DNA of 64,000 bases, taken from the NCBI GenBank assembly GCA_021825445.1, contig JAKAHA010000002.1:50461-114460 (forward strand), written 5' to 3'. This document shows positions 16,033 through 26,312 of the stretch, piece after piece. The first letter of the stretch is position 1. The number at the start of each line of letters is the position of its first letter. Made by a program: the position numbers and the translations under genes. The notes beneath the pieces were generated by a model that was not told the DNA's origin, did no database searches, and saw only the letters and a program-made list of their open reading frames with translations. Source of the stretch: a bacterium. GTDB taxonomy: Bacteria > Patescibacteriota > Microgenomatia > UBA1406 > GWC2-37-13.

Positions 16033-18387
16033 TTACTTCCCCTTCAACGCTACCTTTAAGACTTGATCCACATGATCTACATAATGGAACTGCAAGTCTT
16101 TAAGAACTGACTGTGGAATATCCTCAAGATCTTTTTTATTATCTTTTGGAATGATAACGGTCTTGATGCCAGAACGATGAGCGGCGATTATTTTTTCTTT
16201 AATCCCACCAATCTCCAGAGCTCGACCTCGAAGGGTTATTTCTCCAGTCATCGCAACTGTTCTAATTGTTGGGGTTTTAGTTAGCGCTGAGATCATGGCG
16301 GTTGCAATCGCAAGTCCTGCTGACGGTCCATCTTTTGGCACTGCACCTTCTGGTACATGAACGTGAATATCAATTTTGTGATAAAAATCTTCTTTGAGTC
16401 CAAACTGTTTCCATCGGGGTCGGATGTAGGAAAGAGCTGCCTGACATGATTCTTTCATGACATCGCCCAGATGACCTGTAAGGGTTAGTCCGCCTTTACC
16501 AGGCATAATGGCAACTTCAATAAACAAAATGTCTCCGCCCGCTTGAGTCCAAGCCAATCCTGTTGTGATTCCGATTGTATCGCGTGCCTCAATCATCGAA
16601 TTTGAAAATTTAAAAGGTCCGAGATATTTTGTAACATCAGTCAAACCTACATCTTTATTTTTAACTTTCTTTTCAACTATTTCTCGGGTTAATTTTCTAA
16701 ATATTGTCGAAATTTGTCGTTCTAAATCGCGAACTCCTGCCTCTCGAGTATATCTTCGAATAATTGTCTTTAAAGCTGAATCAGTAATTGAGCCTTCTTT
16801 ATTATCAAGACTGGTTGCGTCCAATTGTTTTTGGACTAAATGAGTTTTTGCAATGTTAAATTTTTCGTCCTCAGTATATCCAGGAAAATGAATTACTTCT
16901 AGTCGATCAAGTAAAGCATTTGGAATGGTATCCAACATATTGGCAGTTGTAATAAAGAAAACATCTGAAAGATCAAATGCCACTTCAAGATAATGATCTG
17001 AAAAAGCCTGGTTTTGTTCGGGGTCAAGCGCCTCAAGTAAGGCTGATGATGGATCGCCCCTGTAATCTTTTCCAATTTTATCGATTTCGTCCAACATAAA
17101 AACCGGATTTTTTGTCCCAGCTTGTTTTATCCCCTGAATCATTCGACCGGGAAGAGCTCCAACGTAAGTTCGACGATGACCGCGAATTTCGGCTTCATCT
17201 CTGATTCCACCAAGAGATATCTTGGCAAACTTTCGACCCAGTGCTCGTGCAATCGATTTACCAAGTGAAGTTTTTCCAACTCCTGGTGGTCCGACAAAAC
17301 AAAGAATCGTCGGCTGTCGACCTTTGGTTTTTTGAGTTAATTCTTTCTTTTTTCTCATCTCCATTACTGCCAAATACTCCAAAATTCTTTCCTTGATTTT
17401 TTTCAGTCCATAATGATCTTCGTCCAATATTTTTTCAGCTACTTTTATTTCAATATTATTTTCGGAAGATATCGACCAAGGCAGCTCCACCAACCAATCA
17501 AGATAAGTTCTGACGTATGAAGCTTCTGGATTAAATTGTGACATTTGTTTTAATCTTTTTAATTCTTTTTCTGCTTTTTCCTCAACTTCTTTTGGCATTT
17601 TGGCTTTTTTAATTTTTTCTCTATATTCAGAGGTATCTTTATCTTCTCCTTTTTCGCCAAGCTCTTCTTCTATCGTCTTCATCTTTTCTCGGAGTATCGA
17701 CTCTTTCATTCCGCGATCAAATTTTTTTTGAGTTTTTGAAGTAAGACTGTACTCAATTTCCAATACCTTAATTTCACGGTTTACAAAATCTACTTCCTTT
17801 TTTAGCTTTGTTTTTAGATCGATCTCCTCAAGTAACATTTGTCTTTCTTGGGGCTTCAGATCAAGAACAACTGCAATCTGATGAGCAAAGTTTATAGGAT
17901 TATCAGTGTTTAAAATATTCATTAAAAATACGAAGTCAACCGTCTTACCCAAATTAATTGCTTTTTTTATTTGAGTTGAGATATATCTGATCATCGCCTT
18001 GATCTCATCATCCTCAATCACGTTTTCTTTTATCACTTCAACTTTTGCTTCAAACCATAAATCTTGCTTGGTAAAAGAAGTAATCTTTACAATTTCGACT
18101 CCTTTAACTAGTGCATTTATTTCGCCCTTATCTCCTGGAACGGTCTTATCAATGGTTGCAAGTACCCCAACCTGATAAAGCTCATTACCTTTTGGGTCGT
18201 CAGAAGCAGGGTTTTTTTGCATCAATAAAACAACTTTTTTGTCGCGGCGCAATGCTTCGTTAATCGCAGCCACGCTCTTGGCTCTTCCAAATACTAAAAC
18301 ATTTTCAGTCCCCGGAAATACGATTCCATCGCGCACTGGTGCCACTGGATAAACGGATTGTCCTAACGCTCTAATTGAAAATACCAT
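16033..18387 (-). CDS. lon: ATP-dependent protease Lon
   Basis: [22 protein letters not shown] Walker [27 protein letters not shown] Ser/Lys protease domain. Confidence 0.97.
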   Translation of the reverse strand: MVFSIRALGQSVYPVAPVRDGIVFPGTENVLVFGRAKSVAAINEALRRDKKVVLLMQKNPASDDPKGNELYQVGVLATIDKTVPGDKGEINALVKGVEIVKITSFTKQDLWFEAKVEVIKENVIEDDEIKAMIRYISTQIKKAINLGKTVDFVFLMNILNTDNPINFAHQIAVVLDLKPQERQMLLEEIDLKTKLKKEVDFVNREIKVLEIEYSLTSKTQKKFDRGMKESILREKMKTIEEELGEKGEDKDTSEYREKIKKAKMPKEVEEKAEKELKRLKQMSQFNPEASYVRTYLDWLVELPWSISSENNIEIKVAEKILDEDHYGLKKIKERILEYLAVMEMRKKKELTQKTKGRQPTILCFVGPPGVGKTSLGKSIARALGRKFAKISLGGIRDEAEIRGHRRTYVGALPGRMIQGIKQAGTKNPVFMLDEIDKIGKDYRGDPSSALLEALDPEQNQAFSDHYLEVAFDLSDVFFITTANMLDTIPNALLDRLEVIHFPGYTEDEKFNIAKTHLVQKQLDATSLDNKEGSITDSALKTIIRRYTREAGVRDLERQISTIFRKLTREIVEKKVKNKDVGLTDVTKYLGPFKFSNSMIEARDTIGITTGLAWTQAGGDILFIEVAIMPGKGGLTLTGHLGDVMKESCQAALSYIRPRWKQFGLKEDFYHKIDIHVHVPEGAVPKDGPSAGLAIATAMISALTKTPTIRTVAMTGEITLRGRALEIGGIKEKIIAAHRSGIKTVIIPKDNKKDLEDIPQSVLKDLQFHYVDHVDQVLKVALKGK

Positions 18388-18503
18388 ATGTTTTAGCAGT
18401 ATAACAAAGTAATTGCTAACTGTCAATACCCATTTTTAGAGGTCTAACCTATAGTATTTTATACTATTAGTAGGCTCTAAACTTACACAATCGTTCAACT
18501 AAA

Positions 18504-19355
18504 TTAAATAAATGTTTTTGTTATTTTATCAAATTCCATAAATCTTTTTTTATCAATTAACACCTCATTCTTTAGCTGCGGAAGTTGATCAGTATATGAC
18601 GGTTTTTCAACTTGATAAATTACTCCCAGTGGAAATTTTTCTTCATTCATTTCCAGACTTTTTTGCACAGCTTCGCGAAAGTCATCTTTTTTGTAATCTT
18701 CACCCAATTTATACACACGCTGTAAATAATACTGATACGTATTGATTTTATTAAAAGATACGCATGGTTGCAAAATATTTACCAACGAAAATCCTTTATG
18801 GTTTACTGCAGCCTTAATCATACTAGCTGCATGTATGGCGTCCCCTGCAAAACTTTGAGAAACAAAAGTAGCTCCTGAGGTAATGGCAAAGCTTAGAGGG
18901 TTTATAGGAGTCTCAATTATGCCTGAGGGAGTTGATTTTGACTTAAATCCTTTTTGAGCGGTTGGAGCTGATTGACCTGTTGTTAAGCCATAAACCCCAT
19001 TATCATGGACTATGACTGTGATATCATGATTACCTCTACACGCATGCAGAAAATGATTTCCTCCTTCACCATAGGTATCTCCGTCACCCGCAATGACAAT
19101 TACTGGCATCTTGTGGTTGGCTATTTTAATCCCAATGGCAGTCGGGATTGACCGACCATGAAGAGAATGGATCGCATAAGCATTTAAAAAATCATTCATG
19201 TTTCCTGAGCACCCTATTCCAAAAACGGCAGCAACTGATGATGGACTCAAACCCAATTGCACTAAGGCTTGTTTTATGGCAATTCCAATCCCCCAATCTC
19301 CACACCCCGGACACCAAGTCGGATTGTAACCTGAAAAATCTTGAATGTTTGTCAT
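18504..19355 (-). CDS. 2-oxoacid:ferredoxin oxidoreductase beta subunit
   Basis: PTWCPGCGDWGI, GIGCSGNMNDFLNAY, GDGDTYGEGGNHF TPP-binding motifs. Confidence 0.93.
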   Translation of the reverse strand: MTNIQDFSGYNPTWCPGCGDWGIGIAIKQALVQLGLSPSSVAAVFGIGCSGNMNDFLNAYAIHSLHGRSIPTAIGIKIANHKMPVIVIAGDGDTYGEGGNHFLHACRGNHDITVIVHDNGVYGLTTGQSAPTAQKGFKSKSTPSGIIETPINPLSFAITSGATFVSQSFAGDAIHAASMIKAAVNHKGFSLVNILQPCVSFNKINTYQYYLQRVYKLGEDYKKDDFREAVQKSLEMNEEKFPLGVIYQVEKPSYTDQLPQLKNEVLIDKKRFMEFDKITKTFI

Positions 19356-21115
19356 AATTTATTAATAATTTCTTTTACTGTAATTGATCTTCCATCATAT
19401 CTTAATATTTTATTTTTTATTTCTATCCCCGTCTCCATCGCGAGTATTTTTCCAAACTGCCCCCAAGAATTATTTTCTATCAAAATATATTTTTTATCAT
19501 GCTTAAATAATTCTTTCACTTTGTGGGTGTCAATTGGATAGATGTGATTGAAATGAATTAAGGTTGTCTCGATATTTTTTTCTTTTAATAATTTTTGAGC
19601 TTGAAGGACGATTCCTTTTGTAGAACCCCAAGAAACAAAAACCGTTTCAGATTTATCAATATCACCATAAACTTTTGGCATTAAAAAATCGTTTTCTAAA
19701 TATGTTATCCATTTTCTCGCTCTCTTGTCTACCTGGTCAATCCGAGGTTTAGCCTCCTCTGTCGTATGACCATCTTCAATATGTTCATAAGAATTTGCCT
19801 GATAAAAATATCCTGGCGTCCCTGGAATTAATCTCGGCGAAATTCCATCTTCAGTAATTTGATATCGCAAAAAGTTTTGAATTTTAATATTTGAATTTTG
19901 AGTTTGGTTTGTCATTTGAATTTTATCATTTGTTATCACTTTATTAATTAACTTACCTCTATTAATCTTATATTCTGATATAAATTTATCTACAAAACTT
20001 TTTTCTACACTCTTATGTGATTCCGAAAGGTACATATCAGACATCACGATAACAGGTAGTTGATATTGGTCTGCTAAATTGTAAGCTTTTGCTGTCAGTT
20101 CAATCATCTCTTCGTTGTCTCCTGGTGCAAGAACTATTTTTGGGAATTCTCCGTGACCTGAAAAAATTGTAAAAAGCAAATCTCCTTGTTCAGTCCACGT
20201 AGGCATTCCAGTTGCAGGTCCAGGACGAGATGCAATAAAAACCACAATTGGAATTTCAGTAATTCCCGCAAGTGATAAAGTTTCAACCATTAATGCAAAG
20301 CCTCCACCTGAGCTACCAACCGCCGAGCGAACTCCGGCAAAAGATGAACCAATCGCAGTATTGATTACTGAAATTTCGTCTTCTGCATGGCGAACGACGA
20401 TTCCAATTTTTTCAGCCCAAGCTGCCAAATCGGTAAGGACTGTTGAAGAAGGTGTCATTGGATAGGCAACATATACTCGAATATCTGCTATTATGCTTCC
20501 AAGAGCAAACGCATCATTTCCAGTTAAAACAAGTTTATCGTCTCCTGGCTTTTTAACCAAATAATTTAAAATAAAATCTGAATAATTTTTCTTTACCTCA
20601 TCATATCCTGCTTGGACAAACTGTCTGTTAAAATTTATTACCTCTTCACCTTTTTTTGCAAATTGTTCAGAAATTATTTTTATCAACTCATCGATATCTC
20701 CACCTAGCAAACCAATTGAAGCACCAAGAGAAATTGTATTTTTCATGACAGGCTGACCTTTTAGTCGAGCAAGAATTTTTTTAAAAGGAATAATTATTTT
20801 TTTAATATTCTCTTTTATTTCAAACTCATCTTGATCAAATACAACTAAACTTTCAGGAGTCAATCTTGATCTATGTTTTTCGTAAGTTTCTTTATTCAAA
20901 CAAACCAAAACATCAATCGACGGATTCAAATGAGAGGCATCTGAATTTGAAACATGAACCTCATAGGCATTATGACCACCACGAATGAGAGATGGATATT
21001 CAACGTAGTCAAAAATGTGATAGCCGGAACGAGTGGCGATTTTTGAAAATACAACTCCTGTAGTCATTATTCCAAACCCTGCCTCTCCTCCAATCAACCA
21101 TGTAAAATCATTCAT
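19352..21115 (-). CDS. 2-oxoacid:ferredoxin oxidoreductase gamma-alpha fusion subunit
   Basis: GGEAGFGIMTTGVVFSKIATRSGYHIFDYVEYPSLIRGGHN; YPMTPSSTVLTDLA; VSWGSTKG. Confidence 0.93.
   Translation of the reverse strand: MNDFTWLIGGEAGFGIMTTGVVFSKIATRSGYHIFDYVEYPSLIRGGHNAYEVHVSNSDASHLNPSIDVLVCLNKETYEKHRSRLTPESLVVFDQDEFEIKENIKKIIIPFKKILARLKGQPVMKNTISLGASIGLLGGDIDELIKIISEQFAKKGEEVINFNRQFVQAGYDEVKKNYSDFILNYLVKKPGDDKLVLTGNDAFALGSIIADIRVYVAYPMTPSSTVLTDLAAWAEKIGIVVRHAEDEISVINTAIGSSFAGVRSAVGSSGGGFALMVETLSLAGITEIPIVVFIASRPGPATGMPTWTEQGDLLFTIFSGHGEFPKIVLAPGDNEEMIELTAKAYNLADQYQLPVIVMSDMYLSESHKSVEKSFVDKFISEYKINRGKLINKVITNDKIQMTNQTQNSNIKIQNFLRYQITEDGISPRLIPGTPGYFYQANSYEHIEDGHTTEEAKPRIDQVDKRARKWITYLENDFLMPKVYGDIDKSETVFVSWGSTKGIVLQAQKLLKEKNIETTLIHFNHIYPIDTHKVKELFKHDKKYILIENNSWGQFGKILAMETGIEIKNKILRYDGRSITVKEIINKL
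19871..19938. repeat. In-frame repeat-derived segment in the alpha subunit
   Basis: Encodes NDKIQMTNQTQNSNIKIQNF, low-complexity insertion before the conserved RYQITEDGISPRLIPG. Confidence 0.6.
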
Positions 21116-21116
21116 A

Positions 21117-21392
21117 TTACTTCGGGAACACTCTGTTACCCTGTGCATCTTCGATAATAATTGCTGCAACTGGACAAGCTTTAGCCGATTCTATTATGTT
21201 TTCAATTGAATCATCATCTATAGAATTTAAAATTGTAGCTTTGGCTTCATTATCCAAAACATACGCTTTTGGTGAAACCGCGATACAAGTGCCAGCACCA
21301 ATGCACAAATTTCTATCTACCCAAACCTTATGACCAGATTTTAATGTAACAGGTCCTGAAGGATTCTTTTGATCTTTGATTTTTGGATCCAT
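21117..21392 (-). CDS. Single-cluster ferredoxin
   Basis: VDRNLCIGAGTCIAVSPKAY...AKACPVAAIII; directly upstream of the oxidoreductase genes. Confidence 0.9.
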   Translation of the reverse strand: MDPKIKDQKNPSGPVTLKSGHKVWVDRNLCIGAGTCIAVSPKAYVLDNEAKATILNSIDDDSIENIIESAKACPVAAIIIEDAQGNRVFPK

Positions 21393-21489
21393 ATTGAGTT
21401 AAATATTAAATTATTAATAATAAATCACAAATAAATTTTAAATATTAAATTTAAAGTTTATTACTTATTTGGAACTTGAAATTTATTAT

Positions 21490-21852
21490 TTAAAATTTTT
21501 TTAATAATTTATGCAATGCTTCCAACGGTAATACTGCACATTTAATTCTCGTCATCCCCAAATCTATTCCCAACATCTTAATAATAAACTTCGTGTTAAG
21601 CTTTTTCAATTCTTCTTTTGTCTTATTTTTTGCAAAGTCGGTTAGCATTGAAGCGGATGCTGTGGAAATAACACAACCTTCACCATGGAACTTAATTTCC
21701 AAAATTTTTTCCCCCTCAAATTTGACTGTCATTTCAATCTTATCTCCACATAAAGGGTTATTAACTTTGACTAAATTATCAGATTTTTCAATCTTGCCGT
21801 AATTATGAGGATGGTGATAGTGGTCGAGAATTATATCTTGATAGATGTTCAT
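21490..21852 (-). CDS. sufU: SufU/NifU-like Fe-S scaffold protein
   Basis: DHYHHPHNYG, NPLCGDKIEMTV, GEGCVISTASASMLTD, RIKCAVLPLEAL. Confidence 0.93.
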   Translation of the reverse strand: MNIYQDIILDHYHHPHNYGKIEKSDNLVKVNNPLCGDKIEMTVKFEGEKILEIKFHGEGCVISTASASMLTDFAKNKTKEELKKLNTKFIIKMLGIDLGMTRIKCAVLPLEALHKLLKKF

Positions 21853-23096
21853 ATTAAAATTTTCTTTACTTTTTTCAGTCCCTCAATTAATTTTTCCACG
21901 TCATTTTCATCATTATAAATATAAAAACTTGCTCTGACTGTTGCGGGTACTTTTAATCGTGTGTGAAGAGGCATGGCACAGTGATGTCCTGCACGAACAC
22001 AAATTCCACTATCTGCCAAAATTTGAGCAATATCATGAGGATGAAATTTACCAAAACTAAAAGATATTATTCCTCCTCTATCATCAATATTTTTTGGTCC
22101 AAATATTTTAATTTCTTCTCCAAACTTTGCAATCGCTCGATCGATCGCAAAATCAGTTATTTCTTTTTCATGTTTTCTAATATTTTTCATGTCTACTTTT
22201 TCCAAAAATTTTATTGCTTCTTTTAAAGCTATGACTTCGCCAATTGCTGGAGTTCCTGCTTCAAATTTATGTGGGGTATCTTTAAATGTTGTTCTGTCTA
22301 CGTAAACCTCATCAATCATATCCCCGCCATACATAAATGGATACATTTCATTTAGAAATTTTTCTTTTCCCCAAAGGACACCGACTCCAGTTGGTCCCAA
22401 CATTTTATGGGAAGAAAAAACAATAAAATCAGCTCCCATTTTCCGAACATCAATTTTCAAATGAGGCACTGCCTGAGCCGCATCAACTATTACAATAATT
22501 TTCGGATTAATTTTTTTCGCCTCTGCAATTATTTCTTCGACTGGATTAATCGTTCCCAAAACATTGGAAATATAAGTCAACGCTAATATTTTTGTTTTCT
22601 TAGAAATTATTTTTTTTAACAATTCTGAATTCTTAATTTTAAATTCTAAATTTAAAATTCCATCTTCATTAATATCTATAACCTTAAACGTTGCCCCAAT
22701 TTCATTTGTTAAAACCTGCCAAGGAACGAAGTTTGAATGATGTTCCATAATAGTTGTGACGATTTCATCGCTTGGTTCAAGAATCTTGCGACCCAACGAA
22801 TAGGCAAGTAAATTTATTGATTCTGTAGTATTTCTGGTAAAAATAATTTCACGAGCATTATTAGCATTGATGAATTTTGAGACAACTTCTCTGGTTTCCT
22901 CAAATTCCGTCGTTGCAATTTCCGACATCGGATAGATCCCTCTAAAAACATTGGCTGAATATTTTTCATAATATTCCCTGATTTTATCAATAACTATTTT
23001 TGGCTTCAATGAAGTCGCTGTCGAATCAAGATAAACTAAATCAGATCTATTTTCAAAAATCGGAAATCGTTTTTTTATATTTTGTATGTTTGACAT
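21849..23096 (-). CDS. sufS: Cysteine desulfurase SufS
   Basis: VYLDSTATSLKP, MEHHSNFVPWQ, VFSSHKMLGPTGVGVLWG, RAGHHCAMPLH. Confidence 0.95.
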   Translation of the reverse strand: MSNIQNIKKRFPIFENRSDLVYLDSTATSLKPKIVIDKIREYYEKYSANVFRGIYPMSEIATTEFEETREVVSKFINANNAREIIFTRNTTESINLLAYSLGRKILEPSDEIVTTIMEHHSNFVPWQVLTNEIGATFKVIDINEDGILNLEFKIKNSELLKKIISKKTKILALTYISNVLGTINPVEEIIAEAKKINPKIIVIVDAAQAVPHLKIDVRKMGADFIVFSSHKMLGPTGVGVLWGKEKFLNEMYPFMYGGDMIDEVYVDRTTFKDTPHKFEAGTPAIGEVIALKEAIKFLEKVDMKNIRKHEKEITDFAIDRAIAKFGEEIKIFGPKNIDDRGGIISFSFGKFHPHDIAQILADSGICVRAGHHCAMPLHTRLKVPATVRASFYIYNDENDVEKLIEGLKKVKKILI

Positions 23097-23099
23097 ATT

Positions 23100-23684
23100 T
23101 TATGCCAAGCCGTCCGAACCTCGGAGGTTAGTACAAGCGTGGCTGTAAGGCTCTATTTTTTCAAGGATTTCTTGTATAAAGCCTGAAATTAATAACTGTT
23201 CTGCCATTTTTTGATCTAAACTGCGACTTTTTAGATAAAATAAAGATTCTTCGTTAATTTTACCAGTTGTTGAACCATGAGTACAAAAAACATCGTTTGC
23301 CAATATTTCTAAAAATGGACGAGAGTCAACAAAAACTTTATCACCTAAAATCAAATTTTTATTTTTTTGATATGCATGAGATTTTTGTCCGCTCTTTTCA
23401 ATCTTAATTAACCCTTGGTAAAGAAACTTTGACTGGTCTTCAAAGACTCCCTTTATCAATAAATTCGAAGTCGATCCAGGAGCAATGTGATATTGATTTG
23501 TTTTTAACTTAAAAGATTCTTCTTTTTTTCCATGATACAAACCTAGTATTTCCAAATTAACTCCACCTGAATTTATTTTAAAATCAAACTCACCGGAGAG
23601 ATTATAAAAGAAGACCGTATAATTACCCGGTCTATCGAAAACTAATTTATTTTGTCTAGTTTTATTTAAGTCTATATATTTCAT
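23100..23684 (-). CDS. sufD: Short SufD-like protein with repeat-derived C-terminus
   Basis: DKVFVDSRPFLEILANDVFCTHGSTTGKINEESLFYLKSRSL is the conserved SufB/D C-terminal region; position between sufB and sufS. Confidence 0.82.
   Translation of the reverse strand: MKYIDLNKTRQNKLVFDRPGNYTVFFYNLSGEFDFKINSGGVNLEILGLYHGKKEESFKLKTNQYHIAPGSTSNLLIKGVFEDQSKFLYQGLIKIEKSGQKSHAYQKNKNLILGDKVFVDSRPFLEILANDVFCTHGSTTGKINEESLFYLKSRSLDQKMAEQLLISGFIQEILEKIEPYSHACTNLRGSDGLA
23101..23140. repeat. Palindromic repeat forming the sufD C-terminus
   Basis: Minus strand TGTACTAACCTCCGAGGTTCGG; encodes ACTNLRGSDGLA*. Confidence 0.55.
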
Positions 23685-23786
23685 AAATCAAAGTTTAAAG
23701 ATCAAAGATCAAATCCAAGTTTAAATCTCAAAAATTTTTAATTTTTAAGCTTGTTTTTGCACTTTGATATTTGATATTTAATATTG

Positions 23787-25196
23787 TCATCCTACACTCC
23801 CGCTCATTTCCATTCTAATTAATCTGTTTAACTCAATCGAGTATTCTAACGGAATTTCTTTGACAATTGGCTCAATAAAACCGTTAACCAATAAAGTTTC
23901 TGCTTCTGATTTACTTATTCCTCTGGACATTAAATAAAATAATTTTTCTTCACCTAATTTTTCAACGGTCGCCTCATGTTGTACTTCACAATCTTTTTCG
24001 TTAATTCTCATATATGGGTAAGTATCCGATCTTGATTGCTCGTCCATGATTAATGCATCACAAGAAACATAAACTTTCGAATTTGTAGCTCCTGGTGACA
24101 CTTGAACTAATCCGCGATATGAAGTTCTTCCTCCGTCTTTAGAAATTGACTTGGAAATAATTCTTGAAGTTGTATCTGGCACCATGTGATATATCTTGGC
24201 TCCTGCATCTTGGTGTTGATCTCTGGCGGCATATGCAATTGACAAGACTTCGCCATGTGATTTTTTGCCTTTCAAAATAACACTTGGATATTTCATCGTC
24301 ACTCCACTTCCGATATTACAATCAACCCATTCCATAATGCCATCCTCATCAACGATTGATCGTTTGGTAACGAGATTATAAATATTATGACTCCAATTTT
24401 GGACAGTAGTGTAGCGGACCCGGGCTCCTTTTTTAACAAAAATTTCAACCACTGCCGCATGAAGAGATGCGGTTGTATAAATTGGTGCAGTACATCCTTC
24501 GATATAATGGACAAAGCTTCCCTCTTCGGCAATTATTAAAGTCCGCTCAAATTGTCCAAAACGCTCAGCATTGATTCGAAAATATGCCTGCAGCGGCATC
24601 GGTAATTTGACTCCACGAGGAACATATACAAAAGAGCCACCTGACCAAACGGCGGAATTTAAAGATGCAAATTTATTATCGTTTGGATTAATTAACGTTC
24701 CAAAATATTCCTTAACTATTTTTGAATATTTTTTGAGTGCCGTATCCATATCACAAAAAATTACGCCGTTTTTATTGAGCTCCTTATTTATACTCTCATA
24801 AACTACCTCCGATTCATATTGTGCCGAAACTCCCGATAAAAAATTTTTTTCTGCCTCTGGAACTCCAATTCGGTCATAAGTATCTTTAATTTCCTTTGGC
24901 AAATCTTTCCAAGAATTAACCTGTTTATCAGTTGGTTTAATATAGTAATAAATATCATCAAAATTAATATTGAAAAGATCAGCTCCCCACGAAGGCATTT
25001 TGCTTTTGATAAAACTTTCGTATGATTTAAGACGAAATTCCTTCATCCAAATCGGCTCATTTTTTAAGGCAGAAATATTTTTAACCGTCTCTCTTGTCAA
25101 ACCTTTCTTTGCTTTAAAAATATTTTTCTCCGGCATCGAAAAACCGAATTTATAGTCAAAATTTAAATCAGATTTTTGCATAACCTGTTTTTTCAA
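23787..25196 (-). CDS. sufB: Fe-S cluster assembly protein SufB
   Basis: SAVWSGGSFVYVPRGVKLPMPLQAYFRIN; VHYIEGCTAP; SDTYPYMRINEKDCEVQHEATVEKLGEEKLFYLMSRG. Confidence 0.96.
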   Translation of the reverse strand: MKKQVMQKSDLNFDYKFGFSMPEKNIFKAKKGLTRETVKNISALKNEPIWMKEFRLKSYESFIKSKMPSWGADLFNINFDDIYYYIKPTDKQVNSWKDLPKEIKDTYDRIGVPEAEKNFLSGVSAQYESEVVYESINKELNKNGVIFCDMDTALKKYSKIVKEYFGTLINPNDNKFASLNSAVWSGGSFVYVPRGVKLPMPLQAYFRINAERFGQFERTLIIAEEGSFVHYIEGCTAPIYTTASLHAAVVEIFVKKGARVRYTTVQNWSHNIYNLVTKRSIVDEDGIMEWVDCNIGSGVTMKYPSVILKGKKSHGEVLSIAYAARDQHQDAGAKIYHMVPDTTSRIISKSISKDGGRTSYRGLVQVSPGATNSKVYVSCDALIMDEQSRSDTYPYMRINEKDCEVQHEATVEKLGEEKLFYLMSRGISKSEAETLLVNGFIEPIVKEIPLEYSIELNRLIRMEMSGSVG

Positions 25197-25875
25197 TTTC
25201 CTTTGCTAATTTATAGTTTCCTTTTTTAACAATTTTTCCATCGACCATCACAAGAACTTCATCTGGTTTGACATATTTCAAAATTCTATTGTAGTGCGTG
25301 ATTATTAAATACGTTTTTCCTTGTTTATTTTTCGCCATAAACTCTGCGATTGTTTTTAATGCATCAACGTCAACTCCGGTATCAATTTCATCAAATATTA
25401 ATAACTTGGGATTGAGAACAGATGCTTGCAATAGTTCTAGTTTCTTTTTTTCACCACCCGAAGTCCCTTCGTTAAAAGATCGGTCTAATAATTCTTTTTT
25501 TATCTTCAATAATTTTGCGGTTTTTTCTATCTCTTCTCGAAGTGCTAGTGGATCTTTTCGCCCTGTAATTGCAGTTCTGAGTAGTGAAAATATATTGACT
25601 CCGGGTATTGACAAAGGTGACTGGAACGAAAGAAATATTCCAGCTTTTGCTTTTTTATCTGCTTCAAAATTTGTAATATCTTTATTTTCAAAAATAATTT
25701 TACCTGACTTGATTTTATAAAAAGGATGACCCATCAAAGTTAAAGCAAAGGTAGATTTTCCACTTCCATTTGGACCCATCAATACATAAACCTTATTTTT
25801 TTCTAATTTTAAATTTAAATTTTCTATTATTGTTTTACTGGCGATCGAAACAGTTAAATTTTTTAAAGTTAACAT
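25168..25875 (-). CDS. sufC: Fe-S cluster assembly ATPase SufC
   Basis: VLMGPNGSGKSTFALTLMGHPFY; SGGEKKKLELLQASVLNPKLLIFDEIDTGVDVDAL. Confidence 0.96.
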   Translation of the reverse strand: MLTLKNLTVSIASKTIIENLNLKLEKNKVYVLMGPNGSGKSTFALTLMGHPFYKIKSGKIIFENKDITNFEADKKAKAGIFLSFQSPLSIPGVNIFSLLRTAITGRKDPLALREEIEKTAKLLKIKKELLDRSFNEGTSGGEKKKLELLQASVLNPKLLIFDEIDTGVDVDALKTIAEFMAKNKQGKTYLIITHYNRILKYVKPDEVLVMVDGKIVKKGNYKLAKEIEKTGYAKI

Positions 25876-25880
25876 AAGTC

Positions 25881-25898
25881 ACTTTAATTAATTAAAGT
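25881..25898. promoter_or_regulatory. 18-bp perfect palindrome upstream of sufC
   Basis: ACTTTAATTAATTAAAGT, overlapping the rrf2 stop codon region. Confidence 0.4.
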
Positions 25899-26282
25899 AA
25901 TTAATTTAATTTTTTTTAATTCTTTTATCAAGACTGCGTTCAATTTGTTTTTAATAAAATCTTTATGGTTGCAAATTTTTTCAAACTTACAATCAAAATC
26001 TTTATTAACGCAACTACTGATTAAAATATCTGTTTCAAAGATTTTCAAATAATCAAAAAGCGAGAATTTTTTTATATCACTTGAAATAATATATCCGCCA
26101 CTTTTACCTTCTCGACTTATAAGTAATCCGTTTTTGACTAACTCAGCAGCGATTCTCGCCAAAAATCTTTGTGGTAAATCCGTCGCCTCAATTAGCTCTG
26201 ATAATGTGACTAATTGCTTTTTTTTATAAATGTAAGAAATCATTATTAATCCGTAATCTGATTGTTTGGTTATTGCTAACAT
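25884..26282 (-). CDS. Rrf2/IscR-family regulator
   Basis: MLAITKQSDYGLIMISYIYK; LPQRFLARIAAELVKNGLLISREGKSGGY; three Cys (SSCVNKDFDCKFEKIC). Confidence 0.88.
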   Translation of the reverse strand: MLAITKQSDYGLIMISYIYKKKQLVTLSELIEATDLPQRFLARIAAELVKNGLLISREGKSGGYIISSDIKKFSLFDYLKIFETDILISSCVNKDFDCKFEKICNHKDFIKNKLNAVLIKELKKIKLITLIN

Positions 26283-26312
26283 ATACTTGAGTAGTAATAG
26301 TTTAGCAAAAAA

